Assembly: GCA_015680685.1 (NCBI GenBank)
Contig: MNCI01009376.1
Location: 705,239-769,238, forward strand
Length of the DNA: 64,000 bases
Origin: Gnetum montanum
Taxonomy: Eukaryota; Streptophyta; Gnetopsida; Gnetales; Gnetaceae
Reading direction: 5' to 3'
Below the pieces are notes generated by a model. It was not told the origin of the DNA. It worked only from the letters and a program-made list of their open reading frames with translations, and searched no databases. Positions 1-11,719 of the stretch are shown here, piece after piece. Position numbers and translations under genes: made by a program. The first letter of the stretch is position 1, and each line of letters starts with the position of its first letter.

Positions 1-2060
1 TAATGTCCTCATTAGAACCTCATTATTTCTTTTTGATTTAAAGTTATTGGATGGGTTTGTTAATCTCGACAATTTCTATTGGATTTTTCTTTACAAAATG
101 TTTTCTAGCAAGGAATGATCTAGAGATAGAAAATAGTAATATCTTTTAAATTGTAGAGACTATGAAGAATTTTAAAGCTTTTAATTTTGTTTTGCTAGAT
201 GATTTATATGAATCCCTATCAAAAGATATCAGTTCAAGATACAATTTTTTGTAGATTATTGGATTTGTTCACCCAAAAAAGGATTTTACACCATTGATTA
301 AGGCTATCCTTGAGTGCTATAGAATTAAATTTTCACATTCTTGCTAATTTTTTTTATCCTTTTTAGTTGTTGAACTAGCCAATTCTAAAATTATTGAAAA
401 GTCATAGAATCTTAATGTTTTTGTCGATCAATGTAATAATTGTATTGCATGTGAATGGAAAGGGGATATTGATCCCTATTCCTCTAATTATTAGAAAATT
501 CCTTGCTATATTGAAATAGAAAATCTTCCTCTTACTTTTCAAAATGTTAAAAGTAAAATTGCTAATAGCATTTTTACAATTCTAAATATAGATTCAAAAA
601 CATTACTAGATGGTTGATAGTGCACACATGATTTTGTAGAGATAGATTTAATCTCAAGGTCTGTAGTTAGTGATTTTTCCAAAAGAAAATTACATATTAT
701 AATTTTTGAGGATGTTGTAGCTATTATCATTAATAAGGCCATGTTATTGAAATCTATCCTATTCTAAATAAAAAATTTTATCATGACAAAAATAAGCAAT
801 AATTTTTAGAAAAGGAAAATATTGATAGTTTTCAATAGGTACAAATGAAATCTTCTTTTACAAGTTCTTAACCTTTAACTAATCCTTTTAATTCTAAATG
901 TACCAATAAAATCTTAATATATAAAGAGAATTTTTCTTTAGAAAAAAATAAAATTTCAATAGGGACTAGTGATGAAAATATTAATGCAAATTGATTTCAC
1001 TTAGTGTCACATGAAAAGAATAGATCTATAAATGAAATTTTCAATTTAAAAATCCCAAACACATCTTAATTTAATTCTACTTCTACAACTATTATAAATG
1101 TTTTTTTATTAGACAATGTTTTTTTACTTATCACTTATATGGATTTTAAGACAAATGCTAATATTGAGAAATTAAGGATGTGGGCCTTCTTCCCCACATC
1201 TCAATGCTAGGTTTATCATGAATTGTTTGGGATTTTTTTGATAGGGCATGAGCAAATATTGTTAGAGATTATCTTTCAAACCAATGTTTATCTTCAATTC
1301 TTTTCCTATAGGAAATTAAGATTTCAACTCATATTATTAGTTTTCTTAGTAAATACTTTTTTAAGTTTTTCCTACTTTTCATGAAGTTAATAAAGTAGAT
1401 GTTGTTATTCTTGTTAATAAAATTGAACTAGTAAAGTTTTAAATTCTATCTTTAAAAACCTTAAAGGAGTTATTTGGATTATTTATCTTAATGAAAAAAG
1501 TAACTTTAAACTTTTTAATATTTATGCTACTAATTATTTAAAAGATCGATCAAATATTTGAAAATATCTTCTACCTCTGTCTAAACTTGCTTGGACTATT
1601 AGAAGTGATTTCAATATCATTGAAAGTCATTTCGATAAAATTGATAGTCTTCTTTCTAATATGTCTTATTAATAAAAAGAAGGTTGATGTGATTTCAAAG
1701 AATAATATTTTTCTTATTATTTTAGCTCCTTATCCCCATCTCATCCAAATGAGAAGCATTATACTTTTTATAATTACCAACAGGAAAATGGCATAATTTT
1801 TTATCAACTTGATAGATTCTACATCTCTAATGTTTTCTTTTGCAATCCTTCAAGGAAAGTAGAAGTCCATACATATGCTACATTGTTAGAATATTTTGCT
1901 AATCTCACTTTTTTATCTAGTATTAATTCTTCATTCTTTCAAAAGCATGAGCTTTTTCATGCAAATGCTAATATGTTCATAGAACCTGGTGGAAAAAGTA
2001 TTTTGAAGCCTTTAGCTAGATTAAGTAGTGGTAAAGAACTACTTGTAGAGTAAAAAATTA
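1..2060 (+). pseudogene. Decayed LINE: ORF1-like tail and endonuclease region
   Basis: This is a non-LTR retrotransposon fragment with many stops and frame changes. At about 430-780 a frame reads a short piece resembling the 'PxYIEIENLPL' strand of plant LINE ORF1 proteins. From about 1440 to 2055 a second frame resembles the LINE apurinic-type endonuclease: 'SDFNIIESHFDK' (the usual GDFN block) near 1597-1635, then 'YNYQQENG', then 'QLDRFYIS' (the usual SR-I/L-D-R-F/I-Y-V block) near 1805-1830. RT and RNase H are absent, so the copy is cut off on the right near 2060. The frames are seen in the sequence; the family is assigned from these motifs and could be wrong in detail. The left end lies outside the window. 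Confidence 0.6.
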
Positions 2061-2680
2061 TGCTAGATGGTTCAAAAAGTAATTTCCAAAGAATAAGCAT
2101 TTTCAAAGACTGTTAACATGAGAAAAATTTTTAACAAAACTAGAAGCCAACATTGATAGAATTGGGGTTCGATGAATGGAGTTTTTTAGAAATTAGTGAT
2201 TAAACAATGCAAACAAGGATCATACATTGGGAGTATGGATAGAAAAATGAGAGAAACACAAGTTTTCTTTAGTCTTGGAGCCTGCTCCATACCATACTTT
2301 CCCATAAAAAATTCCAATAGCCTTTATGCATTATCCTATGAAGCTCAAACAATATCGTATGGTTGCCACAACATAGAAAAATTCCATGAAAACTAAAATC
2401 CAAGCCTAAGGGACCAACATTGTTAATTCCAGCCATGAAATCAAAAATTCTACAACCAAAATACACATTGACTAATACAAATCTTGGCACTTGAAAAAAC
2501 TTTGAAAAAAATTATAAAAAATTATTTTCAATTATAGATGTAGAGAACATATCCCAAACAACCAAAATTGGCCATCAACATTGCAGTCCAAGTGTAGAAA
2601 AAAACCATAATTGTGATAATTGTGCTAGTTTTTAGCTAAAATTTTTAACCAAAGAAAACCCCTATTTGCAATGAATATTT
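2050..2680. repeat. Dispersed repeat R, copy A
   Basis: This stretch aligns by eye with 15350-15955 in the same orientation, with many substitutions and small indels. Shared blocks include 'caagcctaag', 'ccaacattgttaat', 'gcaatccaagtgtag' (here 'gcagtccaagtgtag') and 'aaaaacca'. It begins just after the LINE fragment and ends near the 23-bp repeats upstream of gag. It could be an LTR or leader of the Tat element or an unrelated interspersed repeat. No terminal TG...CA or target duplication could be fixed. Confidence 0.55.
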
Positions 2681-2684
2681 TCAT

Positions 2685-2745
2685 AAGTTAGCTTAATATG
2701 TTTCACAAGTTAGCTTAATACATTTCACAAGCTAGCTAATACATT
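2685..2745. repeat. Short 21-23-bp tandem repeat, about 3 copies
   Basis: Three neighbouring copies of a 'ttcayaagytagcttaatayr' unit; the third lacks two bases. Partial, weaker echoes ('cacaacttgg', 'cataagttagg') follow to about 2800. The tract is in the leader ahead of the Tat gag region. Confidence 0.7.
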
Positions 2746-3159
2746 GAGGTTTTCACAACTTGGAGCTCTTACATGTTAAAGTTCATAAGTTAGGATCTTC
2801 ATACGTTGGTCTTACACCTTTTGTGCCTTTTCACCATTCCACTATTTTACCATGACTTTGTATGCATGGCCTCAAACTAAGAAGTTGTTTGCATCTATGA
2901 TCCTAAGGATCTAGCTATCATAGAACATAGATAATTCCTTAGGTGGAGGGAACAAGAATCAGATTTTACAATCATTAATAAGGAGCATTATAATTTTATT
3001 TATGCTAAGACCCAAGCTACCCTCCTCATCCCACACACAAAATCAAAGTCCAAACGTCAATTTGAGATCATCCACTGAAATAGGAAAGAGTATATTCCCT
3101 CATCCTATGACCAAATTAAACTAACAGACTTTCATACATGCATCTTAATGTAACTAGTA
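2746..3159. other. Leader ahead of Tat gag, nothing recognisable
   Basis: AT-rich sequence between the short tandem repeat and the first readable gag frame. I found no convincing primer-binding site, polypurine tract or LTR end here. Confidence 0.4.
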
Positions 3160-5400
3160 AACATTGATGAGATGAGTGAGGAAATTAGCTCAAACCAAAA
3201 CCAAGAGGACCAAGATGAGTTTGGAGTAGAGTATGAACCAAACACATTCATAGGGGATCTTTTATAATGATCATCTATTCTCTATAAATCAAGTTTCTCA
3301 ATCCACTCCTTTATTTCCTACTATGTTTACCTCAACACCTATTGTTGCAATGCACCAAAATTTACTAGCATCCCAATCTACTTTCCTATTTACAACAATG
3401 TCATTCACAACCCAACCTCATTCTATGAAACCATCACTAGTGATATCCTTCACACAATATCCTCTCTTCATTCCAATGGATTCCTCTTCGAGACCCAAGC
3501 TTCACAAGCCTCTCACACCCTCTTTGTTTCCTTTGTTCCACACATTTCAATCCAAACCTTATTCTTCCTATTTAATCCTCCTACGATAGTGATCACCCAA
3601 CCCCTCTCATCTATACTAATGCTCATTGCATGACCCTAGGCCATCCAATTTTTTCTACAATTGTTAGTTCAACTAGCCCAAAATACAGGAATGCCCCAAG
3701 GCTTTGATCAAGCCTTTCAAATGATCCAAGACCTCACCAAAGAACTGTGTAAGGCTAAGTACTCCACTACCAAAATGGTGAAAATTATGAACTTTTATCA
3801 AGATGATCCCATCAATCCTATCGTTTCATAGATAACTCTTCCCATAGGTGTTCCTATTCCTCACTTCACTAAACACAATGGCAAGGGTGATCCTAACTCA
3901 CATCTCATTATCTTTCATTCCAAGAGCTTATTGATACAAGCTTGGGCCCATACCATGATGTGCATCTTCTCTATGCCTCTAACTAGAAAAGGCTTGGATT
4001 AATACCATTCACTACCTAGAGGCTCCATTTCATTTTTAAATGACTTGATTTCATAATTTGTTAACCATTTTAAGAATAACTTGAAACCTGATACAACACT
4101 AGACCAACTTATGAAGGTCAAACAAGGGCCCCTTGTACCTATTCAAAAATTCATACAAAGATAGAATGCCATCCTCAATGAAATCCTTATCCCCATCTCT
4201 GAAACACATCTTTTGGCCATTTTCAATGGGACTGGTTAATGATTTCATCAAGTCTAAGCTATACTACCTAGACCCATGATCACTTAGCCAAGCCTTTTCC
4301 TAAATAAAAAATATAAAAGATGTTGCAAAAGCTAGTAATGACCCAGCATATGTAATGCACAAGGACCAACATATGAGAAGGGATAAGAACAAGGGGAAAC
4401 AAAACCATGTAGTCATGACCACTATGGCAAAAGAAACAAAAACAACATAGGGACCAAAGACAATGCAACCAAAGGCCCTTACCACCATCACTTAACTATC
4501 AATATTAGATGCCTCCACCTTTGATCCACCTAGGTCAAACTTTGAAATAAAAGATCAATCTATGTACAAAAGGATACCCATGAGACCATCCAAGATTCTT
4601 GATTAGTTACTTAAAAGTGGTTGTATCCCACCATCACTTAACTATCAATATTAGATGCCTCCATCTTTGATCCACCTAGGCCAAACTTTGAAATAAAAGA
4701 TCAATCTATGTACAAAAGGATACCCATGAGACCATCCAAGATTCTTGATTAGTTACTTAAAAGTGGTTGTATCCCACCATCACTTAACTATCAATATCAG
4801 ATGCCTCCACCTTTGATCCACCTAGGCCAAAATTTGAAATAAAAGATCAATCTATGTACAAAAGGATACCCATGAGACCATCCAAGATTCTTGATTAGTT
4901 ACTTAAAAGTGGTTGTATCCAATACAAGCAATTAACCAAGAACACTCATAATAGGCATCATCGCTTGTGTGATATTGCTAAAGATCCCACTATAACTGCA
5001 AACGATGATGCACATGTACCTAAATACTTCAAATTAGACCAATTCTATCACTACCATCATATACCCGACCATGACACCAATTTTTTCTTGGCCCTAAAAG
5101 ATGATTTGTAGAAGATTATAGATGGTGGTGAATTAGTCTTAAACACATCCAACCTAGTTAGGCCCCAGAACTAGAACATACAAGTTTACAAGGACCCATT
5201 AAATGCTAACAACAACCCCTATACCATCATCACATTTAACATTAACAATAATTCTAGACCTACCAAGGAGTCATTTGTGGTTTGGATATCCCCTCGTAAT
5301 AAAAGGACTTCAACTTCCACAAGTTTAAGAACTCCTTTTTTCATAAGGATATCACCATTTTCACATTCTAAGAAACCTTTTTTCATTAGTGTGCCCCCTT
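3160..5400 (+). pseudogene. gag: Tat/Ogre-lineage gypsy gag (broken)
   Basis: Capsid-like polyprotein of a Ty3/gypsy element, readable in several frames. An acidic, Gln-rich start ('MSEEISSNQNQEDQDE') is at 3175-3225. A helical stretch near 3670-3830 leads into the retrotransposon-gag domain at about 3838-4230: 'PIPHFTKHNGKGDPNSHL' matches the 'P-x-F-x-K-Y-x-G-x-x-D-P-x-x-H' start of plant gag, and 'QAWAHTMMCIFSMPLT' matches the next helix. Downstream at 4930-5140 'YHHIPDHDTNFFLALKDDL' is the usual 'H...GHDT..C..L+..I..LI' block of this lineage. A 146-bp triplication interrupts the linker. The Tat assignment rests on this block and on the pol region at 20-23.5 kb. No intact start codon can be chosen. 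Confidence 0.75.
4483..4920. repeat. 146-bp tandem triplication inside gag
   Basis: Three head-to-tail units start at 4483, 4629 and 4775, each 146 bp, and differ at only a few positions ('ggtcaaac' or 'ggccaaac' or 'ggccaaaa', 'tattag' or 'tatcag'). The unit is not a multiple of three, so each copy shifts the frame. The near identity contrasts with the heavy decay around it, so the duplication happened after the gene had died or was homogenised later. Confidence 0.95.
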
Positions 5401-5605
5401 CCACTACTAACAAAACTATGATCCAAGTTGAGTAACTTCCTCCCATGGTAGCTAATGCTTTAGTCCCTTCATAGCCAAATAATAAAAATCACCTTCCAAG
5501 CAATGCAAGAACCTAGCACCTAATCCTAAAGTTAAGAATAATAAATAAATAAAGATGTGGAAGGAAGAATAACCACCAAAGCCTACTTCAATTTCAACAT
5601 TACCA

Positions 5606-6478
5606 ATGGATATCAACACTCAAGTTGCTTCAACCAACAAACCTAGAAATGGTAACCAAAAACAAGAGAAGAAAAAGACGCTTAAACCACAAACACTAAA
5701 ACATGAAGTTAGGATCTTAGGTAGTATGGAGGAAGTCAAGACCAACAAGCACAAGAAACCATCCAATAATGATAAAGACTTCCTCACTACCATGGAGCAC
5801 ATTGAGCTCTCGCTTAAAAAAAATACATCTTTGAGGTCATATGACCTAGTCATGACCTCCTCTACTCACTATGAAGGCTTAATTAAGATATTGACTTTCA
5901 TTCCTATCAATAAGGACATACTGGCCAATGAGAAATCTATCCACATAGTGATAGTACCATCCTCACCTAAGGAAGATCCAAGGTTAACCACCTTAATATT
6001 TCATAATAACGAAGTAAAAATCAACCCCCAAAATGGTGAAGTGTTGAAGTCTTCCTTGTTCATAATGATTAGACTAGGTTAGTACAAGGTTCATCAAGTA
6101 TATGTTGACAATGAGGTAATAACAAACATTATACACTTTTCCATTACAAAATTTCCCAACTTAGTAGAACATATTCAAAACACCTCTACCTCTGCACTCA
6201 AATCTTTTAATGAGTCATGTGTAGAGATGAGAGAATTAATTTCACTAGATTTTGTGGCTTGGGAATGATTCCCCACATTACCTGATTTCCTCATGGTAGA
6301 AGAAACACTAGGTTTCAACCTAATCCTAGGAAGACCTTGGTCAACCAAACTATAGGTTGTTTCTTCCTCAATCCATCAAGAGATTCACCTACCTTACAAG
6401 GGAGATAAAATCATCATACATGGAGATAGAGCAGTTCCGTTGTCTGTCAACAATGTTAACATAAAATAAGGATCTAAC
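5606..6478 (+). pseudogene. Tat/Ogre-lineage aspartic protease region (broken)
   Basis: A 158-codon open stretch (5606-6079) continues past a TAG to about 6470. The first part is Lys/Gln-rich linker. At about 6083-6160 'VYVDNEVITNIIHF' sits where gypsy protease has 'VLVD-T/G-G-S/A-S-x-N/D-I-L'. The catalytic D is present but the following G/S are replaced. At 6290-6350 'FLMVEETLGFNLILGRPW' matches the C-terminal 'F.V....PYN.ILGRP' strand-turn, and 'IHQEIHLPYKGDKIIIHGD' matches the conserved post-protease tail. Function when alive: cleavage of the Gag-Pol polyprotein. This copy is dead by substitution and stops. Confidence 0.75.
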
Positions 6479-6700
6479 ATGGAGTTTCAAGAAGAAACTT
6501 CTGTAGCCAAAATTATAGCCAAGGAAGTCAAAAAAATCAAGAAAACCAAGACCAATAATGTAAGGATCATTAATGAAGCATGGGAAGAACTCCCATTCAA
6601 CATTGTAAGTGAAGGTAATGGGAGTACAAAATTGTTCAATAGACACCTTACACATTTCCTAATCTCTCAAAGATTAGAACATAGTTGCTTGATTGAGTAG
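6479..6700 (+). pseudogene. Post-protease tail with a candidate splice donor
   Basis: An open stretch of 73 codons in the protease frame, Lys-rich and then ending 'EELPFNIV'. A consensus donor, GTAAGTGA, lies at 6605-6612 at a codon boundary (phase 0). If used, translation would leave after '..ELPFNI' and rejoin at 20041. If not used, the frame ends at 6698. No family match for this stretch itself. Confidence 0.45.
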
Positions 6701-7395
6701 GTCACCTACCATCTTAACCTTGTGCCATATGACGTAGCATTTTCCTTTGTAGCCTAGTTCTTGAACTCTTATTTACATATTTTCATTTTACTTTACAAGT
6801 TTTTGCTTTGTTCTACCTTGTTTACTATTTTACTACATAACCTTACTTCACATTTTCATGTTGAAATTTATAATTTATGCCTATGTCCTTTGCATTTACA
6901 TAAAAATATAAAACGATGTAAAAAATAGAATAACCTAAAACCAAAAAATGGCTTGCAAGGCATAAAACTAGTGACCTAAAAGGGCCAAAATTGGTAATTT
7001 TATTGCCTCCCTTTTGTATCTCTCTTATGTTTACACTATGACCCATTATGCCTTATTTTAAACCTTTATTGTTTTATCACCAAACCTTACTTTATTATTT
7101 TAACTCATAGCATTTTATGCAAGAAAAATATAAAAAAAAATTTTAAAATATGAAATATTAAAAGCCAAAAATTTTAAGTTATAACCAAAATTGTCCATAC
7201 CAGTAGTCATGATCACACTATGGGATAAGATGATAACAACAAAAAAAATATAAAAGTAGCCATAGTTGCACAATGAAATAAGATGACCAATAATAATAAT
7301 ATAGTCTCAAAGGTTTTGACCACTAAATAATAATAATAACACCAATAATATGGAAAGAACAATAGAACATGGTAGGCTAACCAAACATGCTAAAG
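6701..7395. other. AT-rich noncoding stretch
   Basis: T-rich then A-rich sequence between the protease tail and the last exon of the antisense gene. It holds no coding frame that I trust. It would be the 3' flank of the antisense gene, but no AATAAA in a clear context was found. Confidence 0.4.
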
Positions 7396-7470
7396 CTAAG
7401 CTATAGGAGGAGGAGGAGGAGGATCATCAACAACATCATCTTCATCGTTCTCATCACTATTGCATAAGAC
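7396..7470 (-). pseudogene. Antisense gene, last exon (acidic and polyproline tail)
   Basis: It follows an acceptor TTACTTATAG. The frame reads V-L-C-N-S-D-E-N-D-E-D-D-V-V-D-D, six prolines, I-A, then TAG at 7398-7396. The CCT run appears on the plus strand as (agg)n near 7404-7423. An acidic patch plus polyproline at the very end is a plausible natural C-terminus, which supports the exon model. Confidence 0.6.
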
Positions 7471-7603
7471 CTATAAGTAATAAAACATATAAACCATTAG
7501 TACCCATCATAAACAAAACATAACCATGAAACCATAAAAACTAAATAATAACAACTATAAAACTATAACATAAAGAAAACTTTAAATATTTTTACACAAA
7601 CCC

Positions 7604-8394
7604 CTGGGATTCAAAAGCTATGTCTTCGAGTGCAAATCTTTGGAGGCTAGCTTCTAAACTATGAAGAATTTATTCTTCATTCATGTTTTCCAAATCAATA
7701 TCTCCTAGATCCATTCTTATAACAATCTTTTCCCTCTCTATGCATGTCCACTTCAATGGAGTACAGAAGAATTTGGTAGTGATGGTTTCCCCAAAGACAA
7801 TAGTGATCTAAGGAGTAGGAGACTCAATAACAATCAGAAATCTCACAAACATGTTAACAATGTCCTCTACACCTATTCCCTAAATGAATAACTCATACCT
7901 ATGCTCTGTCATGGCTATCTCATGCCATGATTTCAAGTGATTTTCCTTCTTTTCCTTGTATAGCCACTTTTGAACCTTTTTTTTCTTATCCCACTCTAAC
8001 ATCCATGCATAATAATTACACCATTCCTTGGAATTTCAAACCAAGAGCTTCATTTGTGTATCTTTCTTCAAGTTGCTCCTAGCTAAAGCAACCTTACCTT
8101 GGATAGTGCTCCAATAGTGGGACCACTCTATCCCTTTAGTTTAGAAGGAATCCCTATTAGACACACATGCATCTATGAATTCTTTACAATCTTTGAGGCT
8201 CTTAACTTTCTTGGTGTGCTCCTTATTTTTCTTTCTCAAAGTTGTAACCTCCTCCCATAAGAACTCATTCAAACATTGGACATGCTAAAATGTTTTTGCA
8301 CAAGATGCAGCACATTCTGTGGCCCCTTCATATAACTTGAATGGAACATTCTCAACATTAGAGGGCAAGGCTAGGAACTTGTCAAATTTCAATT
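7604..8394 (-). pseudogene. Antisense gene, exon 5 (coiled-coil part)
   Basis: A 791-bp exon in one frame with six stops (TAG, TAA, TGA, TAG, TAG, TAA), all one transition away from Gln or Trp codons. It is rich in Lys/Glu heptad-like stretches ('VTTLRKKNKEHTKKVKSLK'). Later it reads 'FFCTPLKWTC' and a Leu/Glu-rich end. The expected donor after 'FESQ' at 7603 reads GG rather than GT. No family recognised. Confidence 0.6.
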
Positions 8395-8542
8395 CTTGTG
8401 AGAGTTTTCATTTTAATTTGGAAAATGAAACAACACCAAAAATACAAAATATTTAAAACACTTTATAAAACATAAAACACTGTAACCATAAAAACATGAA
8501 AAATAAAAATATAAAAATAAAACACTTTAACACTTCTCTTAC

Positions 8543-8921
8543 CAACATCAAGAGATAGCTATTGTAATTCGTTTACCCTATCATTCATTATTCCTTTCAT
8601 GAATTCTAGCTTATCTAGGGCCTACACCTAAGGTTTGAAGTGACATGTGGATGTAGATGCTTCTAGTGGAGGTTAACACTCTATAATTATCATAATAGTT
8701 AGACATCAATTGCAACAAGGATGAATAAAAATCAAAACACAAAACAAAACATATAACATACTAGGAAGATCATGAGTTATGTCTATTGGAGGATTTCTCT
8801 CTAGAGGTAAATCATCTAAGATGAAATCCAATACATCTAAAGCCTCTAGAGATGTCCTCTCCTCCTTTTCTCTATGTTGTTGTTCTTCCTCTATAGCAAC
8901 CTTAGTAGTCAACTCCTACTT
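8543..8921 (-). pseudogene. Antisense gene, exons 3 and 4
   Basis: Exon 3 (8921-8762) is Glu/Lys-rich, then 'LDVLDFILDDLP'. Exon 4 (8680-8543) begins with the split Lys codon A|AG and reads 'EFMKGIMNDRVNEL'. The intron between them (8761-8681) is only 81 bp, GTATGT...TATAG. For exon 3 the acceptor giving an unbroken frame is the AG of 'GAAAG' at 8923-8922. A more conventional CATAG lies 5 bases upstream and would shift the frame. Confidence 0.6.
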
Positions 8922-9038
8922 CTTTCCTATGAAAAAAAATCAATAAAATATAAAACAAATTACCAAAAATTTAACAATAAAAATATAACTAAAAATATAC
9001 AAAAAAAATGTTTACATAACTCCAACATCTTAATTTAC

Positions 9039-10075
9039 CATGTTTAGCTTGATGGCCATCCTCTTAGGTGTTTTCTTGTTAGGAACCTAAATGTTATCTT
9101 CAACATGTGGCCTCTTTATCTCCTTTCTGGTAGCGTCATTTACTTTTTTTCATGACCTTTTGGCCTTCTTCACACTACCATGCATAGCATGGGGCTCCAT
9201 TCCCATGTTGTCAAGGAAAAATCCACACAAACGACTAAGATTCTTAGTGGTAATAGATAGTGATTCTCCTATCTCCTCCATTGATGGATCTGGGTAACAC
9301 ATAACTTAAGTGACGTGTTTTACCCAAGGCCTAGAGAGTTGGAAAGCATCACATGCAACCCATTCTCCATCTCTCTTGATCACCAAAAACTTTGCAAATC
9401 TTTTAAGATATACAAAGAAGAATGTAAAATGCACATGATGAATATTATTGAGGTTATTACGAAGCTTTTTGATTTCATCCCTTAAGCCAATAACCATGTG
9501 GATAGCCCAATCAAACATAGTTCCATCAGTTAACACCTTTTTCATGGTCCAAGCTTGTTGAACTTCTATAGTCTTCTTTTGTGATAGTAACAAGGGAAAG
9601 ACCTTAGCACAAAAAAGGGGGTAGGTCTCATTGGCTTCCTCAAGTTTACACTTATTAAAAGTCAATGTTGCACTGGGAGGAGAGTTAAGCTAAGCCTCCA
9701 TTTCCTCTCTATAACTTATATCCTTCCCTACTCTAGTGGTAACCTTGGCATGGTTAAAGGGTATGCCAAAGATATTGTTGAACATGGATGCATTACTTCT
9801 TAACATAATAGGATAATCGTGAATGTGAGTAATGAATTTGATGATCCCCTCATCAAAACAATCAATCACATTCAATATCTTAGTAGGTGGCATCATTGGA
9901 CTAGGCAACATAAACAATTGGTACAAACATGTATCAATAAGCATCTCTTGAATGTTCATATGAGCCTTTTCTATTGGCCATTCTTGTGTAAAGTCTACTT
10001 CATTCCACTTGCATTGAATTTTCTTCTTAGAATTTCCTAAGATAGTCACATCAACCATAGACTTATGCACAAAAT
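9039..10075 (-). pseudogene. Antisense gene, exon 2 (globular core)
   Basis: This is the largest exon, 1037 bp, starting after TTTTCAG (intron 10076-10215) as 'DFVHKSMVDVTILG'. Two long open stretches (10075-9690 and 9665-9306) belong to the same frame, separated by one TAA. The segment 'NASMFNNIFGIPF' followed about 100 residues later by 'HFTFFFVYLKRFAKFL' has the spacing of the plant transposon-associated domain (PF20167-like, 'SPEAINxFLGLP ... LPFSxLIxxL'). That resemblance is by eye and weak. The end is Lys-rich, up to the donor GTAAAT at 9038. Confidence 0.65.
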
Positions 10076-10215
10076 CTGAAAACACAACATAGTTAACATG
10101 TTAGCCTCTTGAAACTATGAAAACTTTAAAAACCAAAAAGAAAAAAGTACAAAAACTTTAAAAAATCAAAAAAAATACTAAAAATTGTTGGCCATAGTAA
10201 ATAAATTTTACTTAC

Positions 10216-10498
10216 CAAGCTTAGGCAAGGCTACAACCTTAGGACAAGCTAGTACAGGTGCTTCGAACTCTACATGAGCCCATCATTTATATGCACGAAT
10301 GGTGGCTAAATTTGTTTCATATACATGTGAATACCATGTGCAATATCTACTAAATTCAACTTTGAGCTAATTAAGCACCTCTGGTCTCATCACCTCACCT
10401 TATCTAAATTCTTCCAAGGCTATATGAGTTATAGATAAGGTAAGGACAGAGAACTTTGAAGGGGGGTTAACTAAGTTTCCCAATTTCAACACCTAAGA
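10216..10498 (-). pseudogene. Antisense gene, exon 1 (main part)
   Basis: It reads 'VLKLGNLVNPP' onward to 'VVALPKL' and ends at a consensus donor (GTAAGTAAAA) at 10215. The upstream 14 bases, including the ATG at 14546-14544, now lie beyond the copia element. The five bases at 10494-10498 (taaga) are the left copy of that element's target duplication (taagg at 14533-14537). Stops lie at the fifth codon and at three further points. Confidence 0.65.
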
Positions 10499-11515
10499 CA
10501 ATCCAAAATGCATACAAATTTATGTGGTTTTCCAACTTGGATACTTCCACACTTGGAGGGTAGATACCTTTCCATACTTCTAGAATTTTTTCCTTCAAAA
10601 ATGTGGTTTAGAGGGGACCACAACCTTTATAATGATGTGAACTCTGCACGGAGTGTTTTCTCTCTACAAGTACACTTAACCCCACAAGGTCCCAACAAGC
10701 TCACAAGATGTCTTCTTGTAAGAAGTACATCAACCTCTTAAGGCTACAAAGAGAGAAAAGGAATCAAGGAGAGAGTGTAACTACACTTTACAAATTCCTT
10801 GCCTTAAATCTCTAACAAAAAACAATTCACAAATGATGGAGAATTAAGGAAGAAAAATAATTCCCTTAATGTATACAATGATTGATTATCCAATGAACAG
10901 TACATGTGCAATGCTTGTCATTTTCACAAGAATTCCACTATATTTTATAGCCTTTTACTTTTCAAATACTCCTCAGAATTCATGTAATGGCTAGAAAATA
11001 GCTAGTTGAGACATCCTATTTGAGCTTGGAATATCTTACTAAAAACTAGCCACATGCAAGTGGGACATCCCGCTAAAAATTAGACATCTCACTTGGAACA
11101 TCCTAGCTAGGATGTCCTAACAATAATTTGGATGGTTGCTACTTTCTTAGGATGTTTGGCCTAAAATTGAATCTTCACCCCTAGGACATCTGCTAATCTT
11201 TTGGGACATTTAGACAGATACTAAAACATCTTCATTTGGCTTGTATACTTCATGCATCCTTTAAATCTTTCATGTTTGTTAAGACTTCTTGTCATCTTAA
11301 CTCAACCCTTGTTTTGGTACCATGAAGCTCTTATATCAATCATGATGCTCTTGTCTCATTCTCATGGAATCCTTGTCTTTATAGCAATAAGCTCTTATCT
11401 TGATCTCATCATCTTATCATTATCATATTTTTTTCTTTCTGAAGTCATGCAAGATCACAAACACATTTTCCACATTCTCCATTTTCTAAGGTTTTGACAT
11501 GCCAAAACATCAACA
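10499..11515 (-). repeat. Copia 3' LTR
   Basis: The right end, CAACA at 11511-11515, is the complement of the LTR start TGTTG. From about 10852 to 11515 it aligns with the 5' LTR remnant at 13886-14532. A TATA box (complement of tattttata) is at 10940-10949. Several copies of 'GGATGTCC / GACATC' lie upstream of it (10990-11230). The left end at 10499 is inferred from the target duplication and lacks the canonical TG, so it is less sure. Confidence 0.65.
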
Positions 11516-11585
11516 ATCTTCTACTTTTTGATAATATCTAAAAATTTAGAAATTGATTAGCATAAAAGAACACAAAAGCGTAACA

Positions 11586-11597
11586 TACTCCCCCTTT
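11586..11597 (-). promoter_or_regulatory. Copia polypurine tract
   Basis: On the minus strand this reads 'CAAAGGGGGAGTA', the classic copia PPT type. It is about 70 bp from the LTR boundary deduced from the LTR alignment. That distance is unusual: either the real LTR begins nearer at 11585 (TGTTACGC...) or there is a spacer. Confidence 0.6.
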
Positions 11598-11719
11598 GTG
11601 GGAATTTGCAAAAAAGGAAGTTTCCATAGGAAAATCCCCCTAAACATATGTACGAATGCTTATTTTTGTTTGAATATTTTTATGTGTTTATTTTTATTTT
11701 TATTATGAAAGAAAGAAAA

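Noticed and set aside
3323-3589. 88-codon open stretch with Ser/Thr/Pro as a separate small gene
   Set aside because: It lies within the gag leader, has no motif, and is in a frame different from gag only by local shifts.
4483-4920. CRISPR-like array
   Set aside because: Units are 146 bp, contiguous, with no spacers, and lie in a plant retrotransposon.
9091-9297. Plus-strand 68-codon open stretch with a hydrophobic start
   Set aside because: It is the reverse of exon 2 of the antisense gene, which has the better splice and frame evidence.
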